64,000 nucleotides of DNA from Candidatus Aenigmatarchaeota archaeon (GCA_016180945.1 JACPAG010000001.1:145900-209899), one strand, 5' to 3'; counted from the stretch's first letter, positions 10,437 to 21,127 are shown. Numbers and translations: made by a program. Notes: generated by a model not told the origin, from the sequence alone.

Positions 10437-11114
10437 CTAGAATAATCCCAGCCTTACTTCCTTAAGCTTCGCTTCCGTTATCTCAAATTCTATGGATTTC
10501 CCTTCGGCTATCGACCTGTGCTTCCTCACTATGGCCACCCTGCTTCCGGGCTTGTCCAGCTTTTTCAGTTCTATCAGCGCCTTCGACCAGTATTTTGCGA
10601 TAGCCCGGGACGTTAGCTCTACCTGCTCGTCCTTCCCAAAACCGTAAACCTGGTTCGTTACCAGCACCGGTATTTTGTACTTTCGGCATATCATTGAGAG
10701 TATCGAGTACTGCGTGGCCAGCTGCTTGTTTATCAGCTGGAAATTCTCGTTGTCAAGCTCAAGACGGTACAGCGCGACAAGGGAATCAATGACTATAAGC
10801 CCGGCGTCCTCTTTTTTCACGACGGCTTCCAGCTTCTGCACCAGCGCATGCTGCTCCTTCCACGCATGCGGCTCCATGAAGATTATGTTTTTTAAATGAT
10901 TTTCGTTTCCGCCCAGCTGCTTGAACCTGTCAAGAGAAAACGACCCTTCCGTATCTATATAGACGGTCTTCCTCTCCTCGGCGCACACGATGGTCGCGCA
11001 CAGGGCGATATTAGTTTTCCCGCACCCAGCCGGCCCGTATACGTTTGTTATGGCATCCGTCTCAATGCCGCCGCTAAGAAGCTTGTCTAATGGCGTGTTA
11101 GTCATCAGCCGCAT
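10437..11114 (-). CDS. radB: DNA repair and recombination protein RadB
   Basis: GPAGCGKTNIALC Walker A, RecA/Rad51 core, short archaeal form. Confidence 0.94.
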   Translation of the reverse strand: MRLMTNTPLDKLLSGGIETDAITNVYGPAGCGKTNIALCATIVCAEERKTVYIDTEGSFSLDRFKQLGGNENHLKNIIFMEPHAWKEQHALVQKLEAVVKKEDAGLIVIDSLVALYRLELDNENFQLINKQLATQYSILSMICRKYKIPVLVTNQVYGFGKDEQVELTSRAIAKYWSKALIELKKLDKPGSRVAIVRKHRSIAEGKSIEFEITEAKLKEVRLGLF

Positions 11115-11190
11115 GATAGAAATTTGCAGAGAAAGAATTAAAGGTTGACAGCGCCAACCGATAATAGACAGTAGAAAAAACCAACCGTAG

Positions 11191-11225
11191 AATAGACAGA
11201 ACGCCCCCCCCCCCCGTTCTGTCGA
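11191..11225. repeat. ATAGACAGAACG-C(12)-GTTCT hairpin, left copy
   Basis: Direct sequence; second copy at 15012-15038. Confidence 0.8.
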
Positions 11226-11273
11226 GAATTCGGTTGGAATTCGACTCCGTCTATTTCTCGGTTGGTGATGTAA

Positions 11274-11396
11274 ATGCTTAACAAAGATTTGTCTATTTTT
11301 ATTTTATTATTTTTAATAGGCTGGATATTCAGAACAGAACCTCTTGCTTCATTTCTACTTATTCTTGTTGTTTTTCTGCTTGTTTATCAGAAATAG
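11274..11396 (+). CDS. Small membrane protein, 40 aa
   Basis: MLNKDLSIFILLFLIGWIFRTEPLASFLLILVVFLLVYQK. Confidence 0.35.
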   Translation: MLNKDLSIFILLFLIGWIFRTEPLASFLLILVVFLLVYQK

Positions 11397-11913
11397 AGAT
11401 ATCAACGCATTGTATTTGATAATTTCTTTCCCACACTTTTATAGCTTCGTTTACTCTAAGACACAATTTGTGATATCCAATCTCAGCTGAGGAATTCACA
11501 TAAATGATAGCAGAAAAATAATTCCAATCATAAGAGTTAATAGATACGGGATTATCTCTCGATTGCCCATTATAACTGAGATTTATTTCAAGTCCGTAAA
11601 TATCTGTCAAATCGTATTGTGTTAGTAATGGAACTTCGTATTTATTTTGAACTTTAAAATCAATAACGTCTGTTCGCCCTTTAATTAAATTTATTGTTTC
11701 GTTTGTTGTCCAAAGATTATAGGATGATATATGACCTAATATATTGTTTCCAGAAAGTGTATGCTCTAATTGAGAAGTGGGATATGTTGCAAAATCCACA
11801 TATGGTCTGATAAAAAATGCGAAAATTGGTAGAATCAACCAGATAATTTTAATTGCTAACCACATATTTGGATGATTTTTCTTGAATCTTTCCCAAGAAG
11901 CTGATATATTCAT
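11359..11913 (-). CDS. Hypothetical membrane-anchored protein
   Basis: N-terminal TM. Confidence 0.55.
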   Translation of the reverse strand: MNISASWERFKKNHPNMWLAIKIIWLILPIFAFFIRPYVDFATYPTSQLEHTLSGNNILGHISSYNLWTTNETINLIKGRTDVIDFKVQNKYEVPLLTQYDLTDIYGLEINLSYNGQSRDNPVSINSYDWNYFSAIIYVNSSAEIGYHKLCLRVNEAIKVWERNYQIQCVDISISDKQAEKQQE

Positions 11914-11919
11914 CGTCCA

Positions 11920-12357
11920 TCATCTCTGGACGATGTATACTTCACCAGTCTTAGCATCCAATATAACGCCATTGACATCCTTCAGAATTGCTGTAACTAA
12001 ATGGAACCCAACACACTTTTCGTTTGTACCTTGAGGCATAATATCTATAGTTATTGGCATCAAATTCTTGCTATCTACTGTAAATCTATTTTCTGAAGAG
12101 GATGTTAAACAGTTTGGTTTTTGGAATTGTAACTCTACTTTCCCAGAAAAAGTAATTTGCAAAGGGTTTGAAATTACTAGTCCTACGGTTGCTTTTTCGT
12201 TGGAATTTAGACGTACAAATTCATTTTGAACATTGATAGTTTGAATATATGGTTTATCTGGAGGTGGTGTGGGTATTGATGTGCATCCAGAAATAAATAC
12301 AATTAAAAATAATAGTAAAAGAATTTTATATTTGCTTTTCATTTCCTTTTCAACCAC
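11920..12357 (-). CDS. Hypothetical lipoprotein
   Basis: Lipobox VFISGCTS. Confidence 0.6.
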   Translation of the reverse strand: MVEKEMKSKYKILLLLFLIVFISGCTSIPTPPPDKPYIQTINVQNEFVRLNSNEKATVGLVISNPLQITFSGKVELQFQKPNCLTSSSENRFTVDSKNLMPITIDIMPQGTNEKCVGFHLVTAILKDVNGVILDAKTGEVYIVQR

Positions 12358-12476
12358 TCTTCTATTAGATTTTCGACTTGCGAAGAATAATAAATATTCT
12401 CGTCAATGCATTTCTTTCTAAAAGCAGTCCATTTGTCCTCGTCTACGGTCAAAGAAATTTTGATTTTGTTGCTCAT
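12339..12476 (-). CDS. Small ribbon-helix-helix-like protein, 45 aa
   Basis: MSNKIKISLTVDEDKWTAFRKKCIDENIYYSSQVENLIEEWLKRK. Confidence 0.5.
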   Translation of the reverse strand: MSNKIKISLTVDEDKWTAFRKKCIDENIYYSSQVENLIEEWLKRK

Positions 12477-12631
12477 ATAATCCCTCTTTTTCTGAGTTCA
12501 ACCAGCAAAGCAGCTACCAGAATAAGACTAATACCAGCGATGAACATACCAACATAGTTTATGTCAGGCATCCTTACCGTTTTCTATATGTATATATGTC
12601 TTTAAATACTTATAGTTAGATATATGTATAG

Positions 12632-14012
12632 AAAGGTAGAAGTCTATAAGGTGTCATAAATGCAAAATCAAGAAACAGAGTTAAGGCAAATTCGTGGTCT
12701 TGCCATGATTAGCAAGGGCGATAATCCGATAGTATTAGGCAACAATCTTTATCTCGTTCCTTCACAATCAAGCGACAACAAGTATACTGTTAATGGTAAT
12801 GGTTTGTGGTCTTGCGAATGCATGGACTACAAAAACAGAAAGCAAGACTGTAAACACATTCATGCTGTCCGCATCTGGTTGGCTTTGCGTGACAAGATAA
12901 AGAATTCCGATACTTTCCAGATAAAAGAAAGCATCTTTGAAAAACCAACTTGTGCATTTTGTCATTCTTTCAGCATAATGAAGCACGGAAAGAGAAAATG
13001 CGAAAACATGGTTAAGCAAAGGCATCTTTGCAAAGATTGTAAGAAGACTTTCATAGAAGACAAATATTTCAAGAAGTTCAAAGGCGATGCAAAGATAATA
13101 ACGCTTGTCATGGATTTGTATTTCAAGGGTTTGAGTCTGCGAAAGATACAGAACCATCTTTTACAATTCTATGATTTCAAGGTAAATCACGAAACCATAA
13201 GGAATTGGATACTGAGATTCACAAGCAAGATAGCCGAATATGTAGATAATCTGCAACCTAATCTTTCAACAGTTTGGCACGCCGATGAGATGGCTATCAA
13301 ATCAAAAGGTAAGCAAGTTTGGGTTTGGAACGTGCTTGATGAAAGCACAAGATTCCTTATAGCCAATAACGTGACTGATGGGCGTAACATCAAAGAAGCA
13401 CGACAAGTTTTCAAGAAGGCGAAAGAAAACGTAAGTGCGATACCGATAGAGATTATAACTGATGGTTTGCCTTCTTACAGCAAAGCAATAAGAAAAGAGT
13501 TCAAATCATCAAAACAAATAGGCGGTACATTACCTGTTAAGCATACCCAATACGAAAGCATCCGTGAAAATCCGCATAACAACAAGATAGAAAGGTATCA
13601 TGGAACTGCAAGAGAAAAAGATAAGTTAATGCGTGGTTGGAAAGGCAATAACAATTCACAGAAACTTCTTGATGGTTATCGTGCTTACTACAACTTTGTG
13701 CGACCTCATCAGGCACTTGACGGTTTAACGCCTTCGGAAGCTTCTGGAATAAAAATACAGAACAGAAATAAGTGGCTAGGACTAATCAAGACTTCTATGG
13801 ATAGTACGATAGAAAAGAAGCCGATAAAGAAAGTTATTGGGTATGAGATAAAGGTCTTTGACAAAGAAGGCAAACCTATAAATAAGAAAAATATCAAGAC
13901 ATTCTTTACTGATAGAAAGAAAGCAGAAGAGTTTGTGGAATTTTATAATCAAGTGTATTCAGAATTACAATTTATCATAACAATAATATATAAGTAAGAA
14001 CTATCTACCTTT
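12632..14012 (+). mobile_element. IS-like element with short inverted termini AAAGGTAGA/TCTACCTTT
   Basis: Inverted 9-mers at 12632-12640 and 14004-14012 flank the transposase ORF. Confidence 0.65.
12660..13997 (+). CDS. DDE transposase (IS6-like) with N-terminal SWIM-type zinc finger
   Basis: CECMDYKNRKQDCKHIHAV (SWIM); DDE residues in WHADEM, ITDGLPSY, NNKIERYHG; NFVRPHQALDGLTPSEA. Confidence 0.9.
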   Translation: MQNQETELRQIRGLAMISKGDNPIVLGNNLYLVPSQSSDNKYTVNGNGLWSCECMDYKNRKQDCKHIHAVRIWLALRDKIKNSDTFQIKESIFEKPTCAFCHSFSIMKHGKRKCENMVKQRHLCKDCKKTFIEDKYFKKFKGDAKIITLVMDLYFKGLSLRKIQNHLLQFYDFKVNHETIRNWILRFTSKIAEYVDNLQPNLSTVWHADEMAIKSKGKQVWVWNVLDESTRFLIANNVTDGRNIKEARQVFKKAKENVSAIPIEIITDGLPSYSKAIRKEFKSSKQIGGTLPVKHTQYESIRENPHNNKIERYHGTAREKDKLMRGWKGNNNSQKLLDGYRAYYNFVRPHQALDGLTPSEASGIKIQNRNKWLGLIKTSMDSTIEKKPIKKVIGYEIKVFDKEGKPINKKNIKTFFTDRKKAEEFVEFYNQVYSELQFIITIIYK

Positions 14013-14276
14013 TTTTAATTTTAGTCTATAATTAAGATAATTCTCATCTTGAAATATCATGAAAATTAAAATAATCAACACAGTAAAAACAAATAGACCA
14101 ACGGTAACATAAATACCATATTCTGGAAGAAAAATAAAAATAGAAATAAAGGAAAGCGCAGCTAAAATAAGTTTAGCACTACCTTTTATAGAAAGGCCTC
14201 TAAACTTAAGTTCGTTCTGATTTGATTCTGTTTTTGTATCGTTCATTAAAACCACTAATATGAATAAATGATGCAA
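14001..14276 (-). CDS. Hypothetical membrane protein
   Basis: Hydrophobic ORF; overlaps the next gene. Confidence 0.45.
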   Translation of the reverse strand: MHHLFILVVLMNDTKTESNQNELKFRGLSIKGSAKLILAALSFISIFIFLPEYGIYVTVGLFVFTVLIILIFMIFQDENYLNYRLKLKKGR

Positions 14277-14553
14277 ACAATATAATTAATCCAAACCACA
14301 AATAAATATGTGCATTCAATAATAAGCCAGCCAACACCAACACTATTGAAGTACTTGTAAATAATGAGGTTAATATTATATCATTTTGGTATTTTATACT
14401 TTTAATCTGCTTTTCCAAATGTTTTTCTAAGACTTTTTCTACCATTTCGGTTGAAACATTAATTCTATATGCAACTTTAGTTTGTTCAGCAACACCTTCA
14501 AGTTCAACTTGTGGTATTTGCTCAATAGTTTCTAGTTCTTCCATAGAAATCAT
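14206..14553 (-). CDS. Hypothetical membrane protein
   Basis: ORF with two TMs. Confidence 0.5.
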   Translation of the reverse strand: MISMEELETIEQIPQVELEGVAEQTKVAYRINVSTEMVEKVLEKHLEKQIKSIKYQNDIILTSLFTSTSIVLVLAGLLLNAHIYLWFGLIILFASFIHISGFNERYKNRIKSERT

Positions 14554-14912
14554 TTACTCAGAAAATGTTCTAACCAAATACTTCTGTTAGTTGTAATAAC
14601 AGCCTTCTTTCTATCGGCATGTTCTTTTGACGGATGTTCTATTCGTATAAATTCTAATATTGGTAATTGAATAATTAAAGTACCTTCTTTCTTATCTTTG
14701 CTTAAATCAATTGTGGGAGGTTCGGGAAGTTTTCTAATTATGTTAAATTGGATGAGACTAGGTATGACATCATGTATATCTGGATATTTTTTTATAAATT
14801 TATCTTTTAATTCTTTCAAGACAGCATCGTCAACAAAATCTGTTACAGCTAGACCTTCTGTGATAACTTGCGTCTGTGATACATCACTAATTTTATCTGA
14901 TATTGTAGTCAT
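14550..14912 (-). CDS. Hypothetical protein
   Basis: ORF overlapping the next gene by 4 nt. Confidence 0.5.
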   Translation of the reverse strand: MTTISDKISDVSQTQVITEGLAVTDFVDDAVLKELKDKFIKKYPDIHDVIPSLIQFNIIRKLPEPPTIDLSKDKKEGTLIIQLPILEFIRIEHPSKEHADRKKAVITTNRSIWLEHFLSK

Positions 14913-15011
14913 AAGTAATTATAATAAAGCAATGTTTAAAAATAGCTTAACTTTACAAGATTATAGTCATCCAAACAACCTATTTTAGACACTCGCAATT
15001 TTCAACCTTTA

Positions 15012-15038
15012 AATAGACAGAACGCCCCCCCCCCGTTC
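15012..15038. repeat. ATAGACAGAACG-C(9)-GTTCT, right copy
   Basis: Direct sequence. Confidence 0.8.
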
Positions 15039-15103
15039 TTTAAATATAGTTAGTGTCGCCCGTAACCCTAACCTTTAAATAATTTATTGTAGCAAGAAAA
15101 ATA

Positions 15104-15460
15104 ATGACAATAGTAATCAGGCGTCGTATGGAACGGACAATCATAGTCAGGTTCCACACGAACCAGGATAATTTTGATTCAGATTACGAGCGCAGCAAGT
15201 TTTTCCGCAGCCTTCACGGGTGGAAGCAGACCGTGCCCAAGGAGAACAAAAGGTACCTATACCACCGTAACGGACTTCTGGACGAGGTCCCGCACGTGAA
15301 GATAGCGGATTCCGTCTTCGCCGTAGCCGCAGAGCACATGCGCCGCGTCGAGCAGTTTTTCGACCAGTGGGACGAGAAAGTCGAGTATGATATCATAGAG
15401 GCAATGATGGAGTTCAGGAAACTTGCAAATAGCTTAAATACAAGGAATGGCGATAAGTAA
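15104..15460 (+). CDS. Hypothetical protein
   Basis: Intact ORF. Confidence 0.55.
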   Translation: MTIVIRRRMERTIIVRFHTNQDNFDSDYERSKFFRSLHGWKQTVPKENKRYLYHRNGLLDEVPHVKIADSVFAVAAEHMRRVEQFFDQWDEKVEYDIIEAMMEFRKLANSLNTRNGDK

Positions 15461-15503
15461 GTATTATTATAGCAAGGGAGCGGAGCGACCAAGCATTATA
15501 AAA

Positions 15504-15538
15504 TGGCAATCGACTTTTTGCCGGAGCAAAAAGGGGAT
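15504..15538 (+). repeat. TGGC-N-ATCGACT//AGGGGAT element immediately before the cdc48 ATG
   Basis: TGGCAATCGACTTTTTGCCGGAGCAAAAAGGGGAT. Confidence 0.8.
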
Positions 15539-18500
15539 ATGGAAGAAGATCTTAAACTGAAGGTCGGCGAACTTACCGAAAGGGGCGACTTTGGCCGCGG
15601 CATAATCAGGATATCCGCAAAAGACATGAAGCGGCTGAGCATAACTGAAGGCGACATCGTCGAGATGGAGGGCAAGCGCAAGACGGCCGCTATAGCCGTC
15701 CGTGCTTATCCCGCGGACGTTGGTCTTGATATCATAAGGATGGACGGCCTTGAACGAAGGAACTGCGGGGCCGGAATAGGAGAGCCGGTAAAAATAAAGA
15801 AGGCCGACGCCAAAGAGGCGAAGGCCGTGACAATCGCGCCTGCCCGCAAAGGCATAGCAATCCATATGGGCGGCAACCTGCTGAAGCAAAATCTTCTCAT
15901 GAGGCCTCTGGTTACCGGAGACATAATTATCCCGAATCCTGTTGTCCAGGACAGGAGAAACCAATCTACGTTGTTCGAGCAGTTTTTCGGCATGGATTTC
16001 GGAGACTTTTTGTTCACCCCTTTCGGCGAGGAAAAATTCGTTGTTGTCAGCACCGACCCTAAGGGCATCGTCCGCGTTACTAGGGCAACGGACGTAGAAT
16101 TGCTGCCGCAGGCGACTACCCCGCTGGAAGAAAAAAATATACCGGACGTCACTTACGAGGATTTGGGCGGCCTGCACGACGAGATACAGAAAGTCCGCGA
16201 GATGATTGAGCTGCCGCTGAAGCATCCTGAGCTTTTCGAGCGGCTTGGTATAGAGCCGCCAAAGGGGATTTTACTCCACGGACCGCCTGGCTGTTTGACA
16301 GGCGAAGCGCTTGTCGCTATAGAAGACGGACGGCTTGTAAGAATAGGTGAGCTTGGTAAAAATCTTGTTCCTGGAATATACGTAGCGGATTTACCAGTCT
16401 ATCCGCCTGCCCATGCAAAAGCTATTCATGTTTACGACGTTCCTGAAACAGTGGAGGTCATTACTAAAAGCGGAAGAAGATTAAAAATGACTCCTAACCA
16501 TCCTTTGATGACCGACAAAGGATGGGTGGAAGCTGAGAAGCTAAAAATCGGGGATAATGTAAAGATATTTAATTGGCTTCCGAATCCACAGAATTATGTT
16601 CCAACAAACTTTGTGCTCAACGAAAAGAGACTTGTTAACGAAATAAAGGTTCCAAAAATATGGGATGAGAAGCTTGCAGAACTTATTGGCATATTTGTTG
16701 CAGAAGGCAGTATAGATGCCAGAAGAATAAAATTCACAATACATAGAGACGAAAGCGAGTTAAGAGAACGGATTGTTTCTCTGCTGCATGAAATATTCTC
16801 TGTTGATGTAACCGAAAGAGTTGGAATAACGAAAGCCGTTAGAAGAATAAGGGCTGCAAATAGAGGCATATGGGACTTTTTCAAACCTTTATGGACAAAA
16901 GAAAAAGTAATACCGCAAGAAATACTGCTTTCGCCCAATGCAGTGGCTTCAGGCTTCCTCAGGGGACTATTTGAAGGAGACGGCTCTGTCGTCAAGAAAA
17001 ACAGGCATTTTGATAGGGCAGTAACCCTGAAATCAAAATCAAGGCAACTTCTTGAAGAAGTGCAGGTCCTTCTTTTGAGATGGGCGATAAGATCCTCTAT
17101 TTACTCGTATAAAGAATTGTATGGCGAATCTAGCGTATTAAAAATCAGAGGACGGGACAATCTGAAGAAGTACAAAGAAAACATAGGGTTTATTTCTAAA
17201 ATAAAAACGGAAAAACTCGTAGAACAGCTTTCAACATATAAAAGGAAAACGCCCAATGAAAATTCTGAATTCGAGCCTGTAAGGGAAGTCAGAAAGGTCA
17301 ACGGCTGGGAAAGGGTTTATGATTTTGAAGTCCCAACAACACATTCATTTTTCAGCAATGGAATACTTTCGCATAATACAGGAAAAACATTGCTGGCCAA
17401 AGCCGTTGCCAACGAAAGCGGCGCGCGCTTTATAGTTATAAATGGCCCTGAGGTAATGAGTAAATTTTACGGCGAGAGCGAGGAAAATTTAAGGAAAGTT
17501 TTCGAGCAGGCCGAGAAAAATGCGCCAAGCATAATTTTCATAGACGAAATCGATTCAATCGCGCCGAAGCGTGAAGAAGTCCGCGGCGAGGTGGAAAAAC
17601 GCGTAGTGTCACAGATGCTTACCTTGATGGACGGATTGAAGAACAGGGGCAAGGTTATTGTTATCGGAGCTACAAACATACCGAATTCTTTGGACCCGGC
17701 ATTAAGAAGACCGGGAAGATTTGACCGTGAGATAGAACTGGGAGTGCCGAACAAAATCGGCCGCAAAGAGATTTTAGAGATACATACAAGGGGCATGCCG
17801 CTGATGAAAGACGTCGAGCTGGACAAGATAGCCGAGATTACTTACGGCTACGTCGGCGCTGACATAGCCGCATTGTGCAAGGAAGCGGCCATGCACGCCC
17901 TGCGGCGCGTCTTGCCGGATATGGGAATAATAAAAGAAGACAAGCCTATTCCCCAGGAGGTTTTGAAAAAACTTGTTGTCAACAAAGAAGACTTTGATCA
18001 TGCGCTCAAGATGGTCGAGCCGTCTGCGATGAGAGAGGTCTTGATAGAAATCCCGAACGTCAAATGGGACGATATCGGCGGCTTGGAAAATATTAAACAG
18101 TCTTTGAAAGAAGTTATCGAATGGCCTCTGAAATACGGCGAATCGTTCAAGCGGCTCGGCATCAGGCCGCCAACAGGCGTTCTATTGTACGGCCCGCCGG
18201 GCTGCGGCAAAACCCTCCTGGCCAAGGCCGTCGCCAACGAATCCGGCGCAAACTTTATTTCTGTCAAGGGACCCGAGCTGCTGTCAATGTGGGTCGGCGA
18301 GAGCGAACGGCATGTCAGGGACGTATTTAGAAGAGCGAAGCAGGTCGCACCGGCAATAATATTTTTCGATGAAATAGACGCGCTGGTACCGCGCCGCGGA
18401 TACGGCACAGACAGCCAGGTGACCGAACGGGTTGTTTCACAACTGTTAGGCGAGATTTCCGGGCTGGAAGATTTGCACGATGTAATAGTCATAGCCAGCA

Positions 18501-18892
18501 CAAACAGGCCGGATATCATAGACCCCGCATTGCTTCGTCCTGGTAGATTCGACCGCCAGGTCCTGGTCCCGACGCCTGATGAAAAAGCAAGGCTTGAAGT
18601 GCTCAAAGTCCATACAAGGGGGATGCCGCTTGCAAATGATGTGAATATCGAAAAGCTGGCAAGGGAGACAGGAGGATTTTCCGGAGCAGATCTGGAATCT
18701 CTCGCCCGCGAAGCAGGCATGCACGCCATGAGAAAGGATACAGAGGCAAAAGAAGTCACGGCCCGGGACTTCAGCCAGGCGCTGAAGGAGATAAAGCCGT
18801 CGGTCAGCGAAGAGATGAACCAGTTCTACGAGTCGATGATAAAGAAAAGAAAGTCGCAGAAAATGGAAGAAGAGATTCTGTACACTGGTTAA
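15539..18892 (+). CDS. Cdc48/VCP-type AAA+ ATPase containing an intein
   Basis: Two AAA domains ([31 protein letters not shown]); N-domain [21 protein letters not shown]; in-frame upstream ATG at 15503 lies in the repeat element. Confidence 0.95.
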   Translation: MEEDLKLKVGELTERGDFGRGIIRISAKDMKRLSITEGDIVEMEGKRKTAAIAVRAYPADVGLDIIRMDGLERRNCGAGIGEPVKIKKADAKEAKAVTIAPARKGIAIHMGGNLLKQNLLMRPLVTGDIIIPNPVVQDRRNQSTLFEQFFGMDFGDFLFTPFGEEKFVVVSTDPKGIVRVTRATDVELLPQATTPLEEKNIPDVTYEDLGGLHDEIQKVREMIELPLKHPELFERLGIEPPKGILLHGPPGCLTGEALVAIEDGRLVRIGELGKNLVPGIYVADLPVYPPAHAKAIHVYDVPETVEVITKSGRRLKMTPNHPLMTDKGWVEAEKLKIGDNVKIFNWLPNPQNYVPTNFVLNEKRLVNEIKVPKIWDEKLAELIGIFVAEGSIDARRIKFTIHRDESELRERIVSLLHEIFSVDVTERVGITKAVRRIRAANRGIWDFFKPLWTKEKVIPQEILLSPNAVASGFLRGLFEGDGSVVKKNRHFDRAVTLKSKSRQLLEEVQVLLLRWAIRSSIYSYKELYGESSVLKIRGRDNLKKYKENIGFISKIKTEKLVEQLSTYKRKTPNENSEFEPVREVRKVNGWERVYDFEVPTTHSFFSNGILSHNTGKTLLAKAVANESGARFIVINGPEVMSKFYGESEENLRKVFEQAEKNAPSIIFIDEIDSIAPKREEVRGEVEKRVVSQMLTLMDGLKNRGKVIVIGATNIPNSLDPALRRPGRFDREIELGVPNKIGRKEILEIHTRGMPLMKDVELDKIAEITYGYVGADIAALCKEAAMHALRRVLPDMGIIKEDKPIPQEVLKKLVVNKEDFDHALKMVEPSAMREVLIEIPNVKWDDIGGLENIKQSLKEVIEWPLKYGESFKRLGIRPPTGVLLYGPPGCGKTLLAKAVANESGANFISVKGPELLSMWVGESERHVRDVFRRAKQVAPAIIFFDEIDALVPRRGYGTDSQVTERVVSQLLGEISGLEDLHDVIVIASTNRPDIIDPALLRPGRFDRQVLVPTPDEKARLEVLKVHTRGMPLANDVNIEKLARETGGFSGADLESLAREAGMHAMRKDTEAKEVTARDFSQALKEIKPSVSEEMNQFYESMIKKRKSQKMEEEILYTG
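16292..17377 (+). other. Intein with LAGLIDADG homing endonuclease (362 aa) in the D1 Walker A motif
   Basis: [17 protein letters not shown] ... [12 protein letters not shown] ... [12 protein letters not shown] ... [16 protein letters not shown]. Confidence 0.95.
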
Positions 18893-19273
18893 GTTCTGGC
18901 GGTACGTTCTGTTAGGAAAAAGCAGTCATCTTTTATCTAAGAAGAAAAAGTAGATATTATGGTTAAGAAATCATAAACAATGTTTCAGTACAGTAAAAAA
19001 TGTGCGGAAACAATCAATAAAAAAACATCATAATTGGTTGAAGAATGATTAAAGAGAAGTGTGATGAAAAGGGTGAAGGAAAATGCCAAAGAAAAAAGGG
19101 AGAAAAAAATGGGAAAGAATAAATAGAAGAAGAAAAAAGAGATAGAATTGATTGAAAGAAGGTTTCAGATCCCTAAAATCTGCTCCTATAATTAGTGGCT
19201 GGAAGACAGGGAAAACTTCCTGAACATAAAGATATTCACGGACTTTTTGTGCAAAGCTTGATGGTGATACTCC

Positions 19274-19753
19274 ATGAAAAATTTCTCTGAGAAACTGGAA
19301 GACTCGGATTCCATAGTCGAAGTCTTCAGTCTTGTAAAAGAGGCCGTTGATTGCACGCTGGCCGAATCCCGTGCCGGCCTCAACCTGGGATTTGTCGAGC
19401 TCGGCAATTCCAGTCAGTGCGTATTCGCGTTTTATCCGGTCGGCTCGAACATAATCGTCATGAACAAGACGCCGATAAGAAGGGTAATGGAAACAAAACC
19501 GGAATTTCTGAAGCCTTACGTTTTCACGACCCTGCTGCACGAGTATCTGCACAGCTTAGGTTATTTGAACGAATTTGAAGTAAGAAAGCTGACATGCGCT
19601 ATATGCAAGCGCCTGTTCGGCAATGGCGTCATAAGCGAATTCGCATGCGGCATAGAAAGGTATCTTCCTTACGTCACTTATCCCGGCGGCTCCCCGGCAA
19701 CAGAAAACGAGATACAGGTTCTTGAAATAGAAGAGCAGGATTACATCGGGTGA
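19274..19753 (+). CDS. Putative zinc metalloprotease-like protein
   Basis: TTLLHEYLHSLGY (HExxH). Confidence 0.65.
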   Translation: MKNFSEKLEDSDSIVEVFSLVKEAVDCTLAESRAGLNLGFVELGNSSQCVFAFYPVGSNIIVMNKTPIRRVMETKPEFLKPYVFTTLLHEYLHSLGYLNEFEVRKLTCAICKRLFGNGVISEFACGIERYLPYVTYPGGSPATENEIQVLEIEEQDYIG

Positions 19754-19832
19754 AAAGTTTCTTTTGACTGCAACTCCCCTTTTTGCTGCTGCAAACATTC
19801 GAATGACTTAAATGAGGAGAGCCATTTTATTT

Positions 19833-19902
19833 CTTTTCCGCAAGCGCTTTTCGGAACAACTAGACGCACAGCTGTGCGTCAGCCCATTCAACGAAAAGGG
19901 CC
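19833..19902 (-). repeat. Composite hairpin: GCCCTTTTC...GCGCTTGCGGAAAAG with nested GACGCACAGCTGTGCGTC
   Basis: Direct sequence; related copies in the tRNA-Leu intron and a 23S insertion. Confidence 0.7.
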
Positions 19903-19911
19903 TAAAGGAGC

Positions 19912-20457
19912 TTATTTGTGGTACTTCTCCCACACCCCTATAAACTTTTCAAAATTCGCAAGAATCATCCTCCCGTCCCCGCCCTTTTCCGGATTGAACT
20001 GAACACCGAAAAGCGGATTCTCGACGTGCAGGATTATTTCAAAATCGTATTTTGCAGACCGTGCCATAGGCTCGAAAGACTCGGGCAGCTCTTCAATGAC
20101 GTTCTCGTAGCTTTCAAAGACCGTGAAATTCCTTTTCATGTCCAATGTTAACGGAGACGGCTTTTCCACCATGACTCTTTCCTGTCTTTCTGTTTTGGCC
20201 GTTTTTTTGATTTTCCCGCCGAAGGCAGCCGCGACGAATAGCGAGCCGGCCCCTATGCCCAAAACAGGCTTTGCCGAGCTTTTGATTATTTTTTCATTGT
20301 CTTTTTGGTGCGAAAGCGACCCGTCAGAAAGAATATAAGCGGATGCTTTGACAGAACCGGCCTCGCTGGGTTTTACGATTTTATTCTGCATCCTCAAGAA
20401 TCCGGAAATCTCTTCCGCGCCTTTTCCGTTGTTCACAATCAGGAGCATACAAACCAA
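19912..20457 (-). CDS. Class I glutamine amidotransferase-like protein, apparently lacking the nucleophile
   Basis: VLGIGAGSLFVAAAFGG where GIC-G is expected; FGVQFNPE where FHPE is expected. Confidence 0.75.
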   Translation of the reverse strand: MVCMLLIVNNGKGAEEISGFLRMQNKIVKPSEAGSVKASAYILSDGSLSHQKDNEKIIKSSAKPVLGIGAGSLFVAAAFGGKIKKTAKTERQERVMVEKPSPLTLDMKRNFTVFESYENVIEELPESFEPMARSAKYDFEIILHVENPLFGVQFNPEKGGDGRMILANFEKFIGVWEKYHK

Positions 20458-20509
20458 ATCAGAATTTCCATTGAAACTTTATAAGCTTTTGCCAGTGTAA
20501 TTTTGTACT

Positions 20510-21097
20510 ATGGCTGAAGTAAAAGTTTTAATTGAAGGCTATGCAAAACAACTTAAAAAAGGGTGGGTGGCAAGTTCCACTACTTGTTTGATTACCGCAG
20601 AAAATAAAAAAATAATTACAGATCCGGGATGTAATCGTGAAAAACTATTAGAAGCACTGGATAAGGAAGGCCTAACTACGGACGATATCAATTATGTTTT
20701 TCTATCTCATTGCCATCCCGACCATATTTTGCTTGCAGGGATTTTTGAAAAAGCAAGATTTGTAACTTTTGATACTAATTTAATGTACGATAAAGATATG
20801 ATGCTCGAATTTGACAAACACGTATTAGGGAAAGATATTGAAATTATTGAAACACCGGGACACATGCTTGAACATCTTTCACTTTTAGTCAATACCCCCA
20901 CAGGGAAAGTAGCAATTGCTGGTGATGTCATTTGGTGGATTGAAGGAGAAAAACAGGTATTTGATATAAATCAAAAAGACCATACGCAAGCAAAAGGAAT
21001 GGACATGGAAAAATTGATTGAAAGCCGGAAGAAGCTTTTAGATAATACAGATTACATAATCCCCGGACATGGAAAAATGTTTAAAGTTGAAAAATAA
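20510..21097 (+). CDS. MBL-fold hydrolase (MBLAC1-like)
   Basis: LSHCHPDHILLAG, IAGDVIWW, IIPGHGKMF. Confidence 0.85.
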   Translation: MAEVKVLIEGYAKQLKKGWVASSTTCLITAENKKIITDPGCNREKLLEALDKEGLTTDDINYVFLSHCHPDHILLAGIFEKARFVTFDTNLMYDKDMMLEFDKHVLGKDIEIIETPGHMLEHLSLLVNTPTGKVAIAGDVIWWIEGEKQVFDINQKDHTQAKGMDMEKLIESRKKLLDNTDYIIPGHGKMFKVEK

Positions 21098-21127
21098 TTT
21101 TTTCGGCGCGTCCCCAAATTATTCTAT

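Noticed and set aside
11191-15040. Poly-C repeats as a CRISPR or telomere-like array
   Set aside because: Only two copies 3.8 kb apart with unrelated sequence between; no spacer-repeat periodicity. No CRISPR array was seen anywhere in the window
19049-19552. 167-aa minus-strand ORF opposite the metalloprotease-like gene
   Set aside because: Overlaps the better supported plus-strand gene; composition looks like an antisense frame
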